From NCBI GenBank assembly GCA_023441805.1, contig JAEZNO010000004.1, positions 1 through 64,000 on the forward strand: a stretch of 64,000 nt of DNA, written 5' to 3'. This DNA is from Bacteroidota bacterium. GTDB lineage: Bacteria; Bacteroidota; Bacteroidia; Bacteroidales; Lentimicrobiaceae. A program made the position numbers and the translations under genes. The notes below the pieces were generated by a model that had not been told where the DNA came from, searched no databases, and saw only the letters and a list, made by a program, of their open reading frames with translations. This document shows, in pieces, positions 27,357-34,082 of this stretch (within the stretch, counting starts at the first letter, position 1; each line of letters starts with the position of its first letter).

Positions 27357-27941
27357 ATTATTTTCCCTCGCATCAACAAGGTTGTTCATGTTTTGTTCTT
27401 TTGCATACTTTAACATGACGAGTCCGGTATTATATTTCTTAACATCTAACAGTCTTAGCCCGGTTTGTGGGAACCCCGGTTTGAATAGTAATATGCCTTT
27501 ACCTATGAGTATTGGAACTATCGCAATGTGGAATTCATCAATGAGGTTCTCTTGCAATAATTGAAGTATTATCTCACCACCTCCTACAATAAACAGGTTT
27601 TTACCCTGTTCAAGCAAATTCCTGACCAATCTGCATACATCACCCTCAAATTGAACGATATTATCACTATTAGTCCTTGCATTTGAAGGTAATTCGTGGT
27701 GAGTAATTACATAGGTTCGATTCATCGTACTGACATAAGATGGCTCATGTTTCATAACCCAGTCGAACGTTCTTCTTCCCATAATTGAGACATCAATTGA
27801 CTTCATGAATTCTTTAAATCCATAATCTTCATCCTTTGATTCAACAACTGAAAGGAAGCTGAGGTCCTCACCCTCGCCGGCAAGGTAACCATCGAGTGTG
27901 ATTGCAGCATTTAGAATTGACTTGCCTGAATTTTGTTTCAT
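27354..27941 (-). CDS. Dihydrofolate reductase family protein (RibD C-terminal type)
   Basis: The 195-residue protein has the DHFR-like reductase fold of the RibD C-terminal family. Signatures are AAITLDGYLAGEGEDLSFL at the N terminus, SIMGRRTFDWVMKH near residue 55, and LFIVGGGEIILQLLQENLIDEFHIAIVPILIG near 115-145. These enzymes reduce pterin- or riboflavin-precursor-like substrates with NADPH; the substrate here is unknown. It overlaps the upstream lrp gene by 4 bases (ATGA), which indicates translational coupling and co-regulation. Confidence 0.87.
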   Translation of the reverse strand: MKQNSGKSILNAAITLDGYLAGEGEDLSFLSVVESKDEDYGFKEFMKSIDVSIMGRRTFDWVMKHEPSYVSTMNRTYVITHHELPSNARTNSDNIVQFEGDVCRLVRNLLEQGKNLFIVGGGEIILQLLQENLIDEFHIAIVPILIGKGILLFKPGFPQTGLRLLDVKKYNTGLVMLKYAKEQNMNNLVDARENN

Positions 27942-28414
27942 AGTTCCAGTTGTCTTTCAAAACCTGTTTCAAGTGAGATAAAAGTTTCGGTAAATGTTAT
28001 TTCCGGAATTGATTGTATCTGTTCAACAATAATTTGTTTCAAATGCTCATTATTACGGGTGTAAATTTTCAGCAGGAGTGAATATTTGCCTGAAATGTGG
28101 TGACACTCAACTATTTCAGGTATTCGGGTGATTTTCTTAAAAACTTCATCGTGTGTGGAGGTGGAAGTTAAATTAACCTGTATCCCTATAAATGCGCATG
28201 TGTAATATCCCATGCCTTTAGGATTGAGTAATACTGATGATCCCTTTATAACACCGGCTTCTTGAAGCTTGCGAACCCTCTGATGAATTGCAGCTCCTGA
28301 TACGCGACAATTTTTTGCAATTTCAGTGAAAGGAATCCTTGAATCTTCAATCAACTGTTTCAATATCTTCCTGTCGAGACTGTCAATATGAAAGTTTTTC
28401 TCAGTTTTTTCCAT
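27938..28414 (-). CDS. Lrp/AsnC family transcriptional regulator
   Basis: The 158-residue protein has an N-terminal winged HTH (residues 12-60, LDRKILKQLIEDSRIPFTEIAKNC). A C-terminal RAM/AsnC ligand domain (78-150) includes YYTCAFIGIQ and VECHHISGKYSLLLKI. Such regulators bind amino acids and form octamers on DNA. The gene is divergent from the Cys/Met-metabolism lyase, with 143 bases between the starts, and coupled to a reductase gene. It therefore probably controls the lyase in response to methionine or a related amino acid; this is inference from position. Confidence 0.93.
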   Translation of the reverse strand: MEKTEKNFHIDSLDRKILKQLIEDSRIPFTEIAKNCRVSGAAIHQRVRKLQEAGVIKGSSVLLNPKGMGYYTCAFIGIQVNLTSTSTHDEVFKKITRIPEIVECHHISGKYSLLLKIYTRNNEHLKQIIVEQIQSIPEITFTETFISLETGFERQLEL

Positions 28415-28526
28415 AGGTGAATTAATGATATTTTGATTTTTAACTGCTTTTGCTTTGGAGTTTTAAATATTATTGACAATTTTCAGCAAATATATAAGTA
28501 ACATGTTGATTAATTGATAAGATTGA

Positions 28527-28534
28527 TATTTTTG
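28527..28534 (+). promoter_or_regulatory. Predicted -7 promoter element of the Cys/Met lyase gene
   Basis: TATTTTTG matches TAnnTTTG and lies 23 bases before the ATG at 28558. A GTTG at about 28505 could be a weak -33 box. The 143-base divergent region would also hold the Lrp-type operator. Confidence 0.5.
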
Positions 28535-28557
28535 TGGGAAACTAAAATTCAAACTTC

Positions 28558-29775
28558 ATGAAACACGATCCGGCAAATCAAATTCAAGACTTACATCAAT
28601 TTGGTGAATTCGGTGATGTTAACCCATCTATAACTGATTCAGCCACTTACACATTTATGCAAGCCAAGACCATGACAGATACATTTCATGGTGAAGGGCC
28701 AGGATGTTTTCTCTATTCAAGGCACTGGAATCCATCAAACAAATACCTGGCTGATGCTATTGCCGCAATGGAAGGCACTGAGGCAGCATGGGTTACTGCT
28801 AGTGGAATGGCTGCTATTACAAATACAATCCTTCATTTGGTAAATAGCGGCGATCACATCGTTAGCAGTGTTACTACTTACGGCGGCACTTTTGCTTTCA
28901 TGTCGAATTATCTTAAGAAATTTAATGTCGAAGTAACTTTTGTCGACATAACCAACCTTGAGTCTGTAAAGGCAGCTATTCGTCCTGAAACAAAGCTGAT
29001 CTATACTGAGACAATGACCAATCCATTGCTGCAGATTTCTGATATACCGGCACTGGCTACGATTGCAAATAGTCACAATATTAAGCTGGTGGTTGATAAC
29101 ACTTTTACACCTATGATTGTGAATCCTGCCAAGCATGGTGCTCACATCGTTGTGCATAGTATGACAAAGTTTGTCAACGGTAAGAACGACTGTGTTGCCG
29201 GTGCTATATGTGGAAGCAATGAATTTATAAACTCACTTATTGATGTTAACACAGGTACATCAATGTTATTAGGACCGGTTCTTGACCCACTACGTTCATC
29301 ATCAATCCTTAAAAATCTGCACACTCTGCACATCAGGATGAAACAACATAGTCACAATGCCATGTTTCTTGCTAAGAAATTTACTGAATATGGTATAAAA
29401 ACTAATTATCCCGGTATGCCTGAACATAAAGGCCATGAAGTACTTACCAAAATTATGAATAAAGATTTCGGATATGGCGGCATGCTGACTATTGACATGG
29501 GAACTGCTGAAAGAGCTGCTTCGCTGATGGAAAACATGGAAATGAGCGATGTTGGATATCTCGCCGTTAGCCTCGGATACTTCAAAACATTATTCAGTTG
29601 TTCAGGAAAGAGTACTTCGAGTGAAGTACCCGAAGATATTCAACATGCAACAGGAATGAGCGATGGTTTGATCCGTTTCAGTGTTGGTTTGGATAACGAT
29701 ATTGAACGCACTTGGGAACGGATAAAAGTTTGTTTACAGAAAGAGCTTGAATTAGCCACTAATAAGATAATCTAA
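28558..29775 (+). CDS. Cys/Met metabolism PLP-dependent enzyme (methionine gamma-lyase or O-acylhomoserine sulfhydrylase type)
   Basis: The 405-residue enzyme is of the fold-type I gamma family. VTASGMAAITNTILHLV holds the cofactor phosphate, VVDNTFTPMIVNPAKHGA is the aspartate region, and the PLP lysine is Lys204 in HSMTKFVNGKND. The family includes methionine gamma-lyase, cystathionine synthases and lyases, and O-acetylhomoserine sulfhydrylase, which sequence alone does not separate. Divergent pairing with an Lrp regulator and an amino-acid-catabolic neighbourhood favour methionine gamma-lyase, which releases methanethiol, ammonia and 2-oxobutyrate. A strong terminator follows. Confidence 0.88.
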   Translation: MKHDPANQIQDLHQFGEFGDVNPSITDSATYTFMQAKTMTDTFHGEGPGCFLYSRHWNPSNKYLADAIAAMEGTEAAWVTASGMAAITNTILHLVNSGDHIVSSVTTYGGTFAFMSNYLKKFNVEVTFVDITNLESVKAAIRPETKLIYTETMTNPLLQISDIPALATIANSHNIKLVVDNTFTPMIVNPAKHGAHIVVHSMTKFVNGKNDCVAGAICGSNEFINSLIDVNTGTSMLLGPVLDPLRSSSILKNLHTLHIRMKQHSHNAMFLAKKFTEYGIKTNYPGMPEHKGHEVLTKIMNKDFGYGGMLTIDMGTAERAASLMENMEMSDVGYLAVSLGYFKTLFSCSGKSTSSEVPEDIQHATGMSDGLIRFSVGLDNDIERTWERIKVCLQKELELATNKII

Positions 29776-29864
29776 AATTCAACTCTCAGAAACTAACTCG
29801 TTATTTGATCTCATTGCAATACTCGTTTTACTACTAGTGTTCTGATAGTCGGTTTTAATAAGAA

Positions 29865-29889
29865 GGTCGCGTTTGCGGCCTTTTTTTTT
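29865..29889 (+). terminator. Rho-independent terminator of the Cys/Met lyase gene
   Basis: GGTCGC (29865-29870) pairs with GCGGCC (29875-29880), including one G-T pair, and is followed by nine T residues. Confidence 0.85.
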
Positions 29890-29956
29890 GCACTGTTTTT
29901 TATTGAAAAAATGGGTTTTTTAAATGGATTGTTATGTGCTGTTAAATTATTAGATA

Positions 29957-30004
29957 CACATTAAGTCCACATTAAGTCCACATGAACTCCACATAAGTAC
30001 ACAT
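29957..30004. repeat. Short tandem array, five CACAT units at 11-base spacing
   Basis: CACAT starts at 29957, 29968, 29979, 29990 and 30000. The first two 11-base units, CACATTAAGTC, are identical. The third is CACATGAACTC and the fourth CACATAAGTA. The period is close to one DNA helical turn, so all copies face the same side of the helix. Confidence 0.75.
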
Positions 30005-30068
30005 ATTTGTACAGATAATGATTAAGTAATGTACATTCTATGTGCAATCTTTAATTTACAATTACGAC

Positions 30069-30104
30069 AAAAAAAGGCCGTCCTTTTGGGACAGCCTTTT
30101 TTTT
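30069..30104. terminator. Bidirectional terminator downstream of gcvP
   Basis: An A run is followed by GGC-C-GTCC (30076-30083) pairing with GGAC-A-GCC (30089-30096), then eight T residues. In the minus direction it lies 20 bases after the gcvP stop. Confidence 0.85.
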
Positions 30105-30123
30105 AAAATCTAAAAGAAGATTG

Positions 30124-33021
30124 TTAGCTATTTTGTTCCTGATAAGCCGACACAGGTGCACAGGTGCAAACAAGATTCCTGTCACCAAAAGCGTCATCTA
30201 TCTTGGTTACTGTTGGCCAGTACTTATCTGATTTGTCAGATGGAACAGGGAAAGCAGCTTTCTCACGTGAGTATGGTAAATCCCAGGAATCACTTGTTAC
30301 CATTTCAAGAGTGTGAGGAGCTTTCTTTATGACATTAACCTGTTTGTCGGCCTCTCCACGAATGATTTCATCTATTTCAGTTCTAATGGCGATCATGGCT
30401 TCGACAAAACGGTCAAGCTCTTCAAGTGGTTCACTTTCAGTTGGTTCAACCATCAGAGTTCCATGAACAGGGAATGCAACTGTTGGTGCATGGAAACCAT
30501 AGTCCATCAAACGCTTTGCAATGTCGATAACCTGTACATCTGCCGAACGGCTGAATTCATTACAATCAAGGATCATCTCATGAGCTACCATATTATTCTT
30601 GCCTGTGTAAAGGATCTTATAATAAGGTGCGAGTTTTGCCTTGAGGTAATTTGCATTTAGTATAGCAAATTTGGTTGCCATGGTTAAGCCTTCACCACCA
30701 AGCAATTTTATATAACCGTATGAAATTGGCAATATAGAGGCACTTCCATATGGTGCTGATGCTACAGCAGTAATTGCTGATTCACCTCCTGTTTTGGTTT
30801 GAGTATGACCGGGCAGGAATGGTTTAAGATGTTTTGCGACACCAATAGGACCAACACCGGGGCCGCCACCACCATGAGGAATTGCAAAAGTTTTGTGAAG
30901 ATTTAAATGGCATACGTCAGCACCAATGAATCCCGGACTGGTAAGACCAACCTGTGCATTCATATTAGCACCATCCATATAAACTTGTCCACCATTTTGA
31001 TGAATGATTTCCATTGCATCGCAAATACCTTCTTCAAATACACCGTGAGTTGAAGGATAAGTAATCATACATGCTGCCAGAGTGTCCTTGTATTTCTCGG
31101 CCTTCTCCTTTAAATCATTCAGGTCAATATTACCATTTTCGTCTGATTTTACCACAACAATAGTCATTCCGGCCATAGCTGCACTGGCAGGATTAGTGCC
31201 ATGTGCTGATGAAGGTATCAAACATACATTTCTGTGGCTATCGCCCCGGCTATGATGATAAGCTCTGATTACCATCAAACCTGTATATTCGCCTGCTGCT
31301 CCTGAATTAGGTTGGAACGATACGGCAGAGAAACCTGTGATTTCGCACAGAGCTTTTTCTAACTCATTAATCATCAGTGTGTACCCTTCGGCCTGTTCGG
31401 CAGGTACAAAAGGATGGATACTATTGAATTCAGGCCAGCTGAGTGCAAATAATTCTGCGGCAGCATTGAGTTTCATGGTGCAGGAGCCCAGTGGAATCAT
31501 TGCTTTGTTTAGAGCAAGATCTTTTGATTCCAGCTTCTTGATGAATCTCATCATGGCTGTTTCCGAGTGATATGTTTTGAAAACTTTGTCCTGCATGTAA
31601 GGAGTCTTTCTTCTCAATTCCTCAGGCATAGAAAGCTGTCCCTGACATTTCTCGGTAACTACTATATTAGGATCAAAAACCTTGCGTGCAGCTGAAGCAA
31701 AGATGTTTACCAGAGTCTTTAGTTCTTCAAGGTTAGTAGTTTCGTCAATGCTGATGCTAATGGTTCGATCATCAAGATATCTGAAATTAACCTGATTTTC
31801 AAGTGCGAGTTTCTTTAATTCAACCATTCGCACATGCTCAGGAATTTCAATTCTTACTGTATCGAAGAAAGTCTTATTTAACTGCTTATAGCCGTATTTC
31901 GCAACCTCTGCAGAGAGTAGGGTAGTGAAGGTGTTTATTCTGCAGGCAATTTGCTTAACACCATCAGGACCATGATATACTCCGTACATTCCCGACATAA
32001 TCGCAAGCAGAGCCTGAGCTGTACAGATGTTTGAGGTTGCGCGCTCTCTCTTGATATGCTGTTCGCGAGTCTGCAAGGCCATACGTAAAGCTCTGTTGCC
32101 TTTTGCATCTACTGAAACACCTATTATCCTGCCGGGAAGTGTACGTTTGAAATCTTCACGAACTGCAAAATATCCTGCATGTGGACCACCGTATCCTAAA
32201 GGAAGTCCAAAACGTTGGCTTGAACCAAATACGGCATCGGCACCCCATTCACCCGGAGGGGTTAATACAGCCAGACTCATTAAATCGGCTGCAACGGCTA
32301 CCATGAGGCAGTCAGCATGAGCTCTAGCGGTAAATTCACGGTAATCGTATATTTCACCTGTCTCATCCGGATACTGAATCATAGCTCCAAAGTAACTTCT
32401 GTCGAATTCGGTTGTAACATGATCACCAACTACTAATTCAATACCCAGTGGTGCTGAACGTGTTTTCAGAATATCTATAGTGTGGGCAAATAGTTTATCG
32501 GAGACAAAGAATTTATTGGCATTTGCTTTAACAGCTTCACGCGACCTGGAATTATAGAACATAATCATGGCTTCGGCAGCTCCTGTTCCTTCATCCAGTA
32601 ATGAGGCATTAGCCAGTGGCATTCCTGTAAGATCGCTTATCATGGTTTGATAGATCAGCAGGGCTTCCAAACGGCCTTGTGAAATTTCAGCCTGATACGG
32701 AGTGTATGAAGTGTACCATCCGGGATTTTCAAGAATGTTCCTCTGAATTACTCCGGGTGTGATACTAGGATAATAACCCAAACCGATATAAGATTTAAAG
32801 ATCTTGTTTTTTGCACCCAGTTCCTTTAGATGACTAAGGTATTCCCATTCATTCATTCCTTTAGGCAAGTTGAGTGATTTCGGTAAGCGGATCCTTTTAG
32901 GTACTGTTTGATCAATAAGAGAATCAAGATCGGCTACACCAATAACATTGAGCATTTTAGCAATTTCATCTTCCCTCGGTCCATTATGCCGGTTGATGAA
33001 ATCATTGGATAGTTTGGCCAT
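30124..33021 (-). CDS. gcvP: Glycine dehydrogenase (decarboxylating), P-protein of the glycine cleavage system
   Basis: The 965-residue enzyme decarboxylates glycine and passes the aminomethyl group to the lipoyl H-protein. Both halves of the fused P-protein are present. The N-terminal half has YIGLGYYPSITPGVIQRNILE, and the PLP lysine is Lys710 in LNLHKTFAIPHGGGGPG. The length matches the one-chain form. The gcvT and gcvH genes are not in the window; lpdA, the L-protein, lies 2.8 kb away. It has its own promoter box and terminator and is monocistronic. Confidence 0.98.
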   Translation of the reverse strand: MAKLSNDFINRHNGPREDEIAKMLNVIGVADLDSLIDQTVPKRIRLPKSLNLPKGMNEWEYLSHLKELGAKNKIFKSYIGLGYYPSITPGVIQRNILENPGWYTSYTPYQAEISQGRLEALLIYQTMISDLTGMPLANASLLDEGTGAAEAMIMFYNSRSREAVKANANKFFVSDKLFAHTIDILKTRSAPLGIELVVGDHVTTEFDRSYFGAMIQYPDETGEIYDYREFTARAHADCLMVAVAADLMSLAVLTPPGEWGADAVFGSSQRFGLPLGYGGPHAGYFAVREDFKRTLPGRIIGVSVDAKGNRALRMALQTREQHIKRERATSNICTAQALLAIMSGMYGVYHGPDGVKQIACRINTFTTLLSAEVAKYGYKQLNKTFFDTVRIEIPEHVRMVELKKLALENQVNFRYLDDRTISISIDETTNLEELKTLVNIFASAARKVFDPNIVVTEKCQGQLSMPEELRRKTPYMQDKVFKTYHSETAMMRFIKKLESKDLALNKAMIPLGSCTMKLNAAAELFALSWPEFNSIHPFVPAEQAEGYTLMINELEKALCEITGFSAVSFQPNSGAAGEYTGLMVIRAYHHSRGDSHRNVCLIPSSAHGTNPASAAMAGMTIVVVKSDENGNIDLNDLKEKAEKYKDTLAACMITYPSTHGVFEEGICDAMEIIHQNGGQVYMDGANMNAQVGLTSPGFIGADVCHLNLHKTFAIPHGGGGPGVGPIGVAKHLKPFLPGHTQTKTGGESAITAVASAPYGSASILPISYGYIKLLGGEGLTMATKFAILNANYLKAKLAPYYKILYTGKNNMVAHEMILDCNEFSRSADVQVIDIAKRLMDYGFHAPTVAFPVHGTLMVEPTESEPLEELDRFVEAMIAIRTEIDEIIRGEADKQVNVIKKAPHTLEMVTSDSWDLPYSREKAAFPVPSDKSDKYWPTVTKIDDAFGDRNLVCTCAPVSAYQEQNS

Positions 33022-33067
33022 GATTTTTAATGTTATTATAAAAGTGGATGAAAACTTGAAAAGTCAG

Positions 33068-33076
33068 GCAAAGATA
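33068..33076 (-). promoter_or_regulatory. Predicted -7 promoter element of gcvP
   Basis: The minus strand reads TATCTTTGC, an exact TAnnTTTGC match, 46 bases before the gcvP ATG. No glycine riboswitch is evident in the short leader. Confidence 0.55.
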
Positions 33077-33109
33077 AATATTTAACTTTTGTTGCGTGGA
33101 ATGATTGTA

Positions 33110-33141
33110 TTTGTTTTTTAACAGTAAAAGATGTACGTTTG
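33110..33141 (+). promoter_or_regulatory. Predicted complete promoter (-33 and -7) of the unknown gene at 33164
   Basis: TTTG at 33110-33113 and TACGTTTG at 33134-33141 are separated by 20 bases, matching the Bacteroidota TTTG / TAnnTTTG promoter. It predicts a leader of about 17 bases before the ATG. Confidence 0.65.
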
Positions 33142-33163
33142 TAGCTGAAAAACAACACATAAC

Positions 33164-33952
33164 ATGAACCATAAACATTACTTGTATCTTTCAATGACTC
33201 CCGAAGCACTCATTGCTTCAATGTTGCCTCCTGAAGAATTTGGTGTTTATTATGCTGTAGGGACTAACAAACGTACTCAGGGCCAGGCATTCTTCTTTGA
33301 GATCGATCCTGACTTTAAGAGCGACTACTTTAATCTTGAAAGCATTGCACAAAGATGTGTTCCTCATATTGATGGTAAGCCAAAAAGATCAGTTTACCTT
33401 TCAACTTACAGGGTACTTGAAAATATCCCTTTAAGCGCATTTCGTAATCTTTACCTTACTACAGCCGATGGCAAAGTACTCGAGTTAACACCGGCTACTT
33501 TTGTGCCTGAGAATAAGCCACAATTGCACTTTTATCAGCAACTGTGTCCTGTAACACCAAGAGTAGTTAGTAAACTCGATCCTGTACGTTTTACAGAGTG
33601 GGTTACTGAAGGAAAGAATCCTGTTTATTTCCCAAAAGTTGTTTTCGTAGAACTTATTCTGAATCGGTTAGCTGAGGATCCTGTTACAGCTCCTGTAGGC
33701 AACTTGCCATACTCAAATAAAGATCATTTGCGCGATTGTCTTATTGGCTTACACATGGGTTACCAAAAACCTACTAAAACAGTTAACAGATTTTATCAGG
33801 GTGATGTCCTCTATCGTACAGTGAAAAATGGTTTCTTCGTTGGTGCTCAGGAAGGTTTTATATACTATAAATTCCCTGAAACTGATGAGTTACAAAAGTA
33901 CTATTATCCCTGGTGGAGATCTGCATTAAATCTGGAATTTGCCGAGAAATAA
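33164..33952 (+). CDS. Conserved-looking cytoplasmic protein of unknown function
   Basis: I do not recognise this 262-residue protein. It has no signal peptide, membrane helix or obvious catalytic motif. Visible features are an N terminus YLYLSMTPEALIASMLPPEEFG, a stretch KRTQGQAFFFEIDPDF near residue 36, SVYLSTYRVLENIPL near 75, and a C-terminal aromatic patch QKYYYPWWRSAL. Composition and codon use look like those of its neighbours and do not suggest a random frame. It has its own well-formed promoter and a terminator behind it, so it is a single-gene unit between gcvP and the pyrophosphatase. Confidence 0.8.
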   Translation: MNHKHYLYLSMTPEALIASMLPPEEFGVYYAVGTNKRTQGQAFFFEIDPDFKSDYFNLESIAQRCVPHIDGKPKRSVYLSTYRVLENIPLSAFRNLYLTTADGKVLELTPATFVPENKPQLHFYQQLCPVTPRVVSKLDPVRFTEWVTEGKNPVYFPKVVFVELILNRLAEDPVTAPVGNLPYSNKDHLRDCLIGLHMGYQKPTKTVNRFYQGDVLYRTVKNGFFVGAQEGFIYYKFPETDELQKYYYPWWRSALNLEFAEK

Positions 33953-34024
33953 TCCCTTTTCTGCAACACAACCACATGTTTCTTTAGCTTACTCCAGAAT
34001 TAATAATTTCTAAAATCGTTAAAT

Positions 34025-34067
34025 AAAAAACAGAGGATCAAGCATTAGCTCGATCCTCTGTTTTTTT
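34025..34067. terminator. Bidirectional terminator between the 33164 gene and hppA
   Basis: A run of A residues, then CAGAGGATC (34031-34039) pairing with GATCCTCTG (34052-34060) and seven T residues. An inner AGC/GCT pairing extends the stem. It serves both convergent genes; the hppA stop is 16 bases away. Confidence 0.9.
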
Positions 34068-34082
34068 AAGATTGCTTAGATA

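Larger units (their letters stand above)
29776..30123. other. 348-base intergenic region between the lyase gene and gcvP
   Basis: No open frame is credible here. It holds a terminator for the lyase (29865-29889), a CACAT array of 11-base period (29957-30004), two TGTACA palindromes 22 bases apart (30008-30013 and 30030-30035) and a bidirectional terminator next to gcvP. CATATTTG at 30002-30009 is one base from a -7 promoter box, so a short transcript ending at the second terminator is conceivable. Confidence 0.5.
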
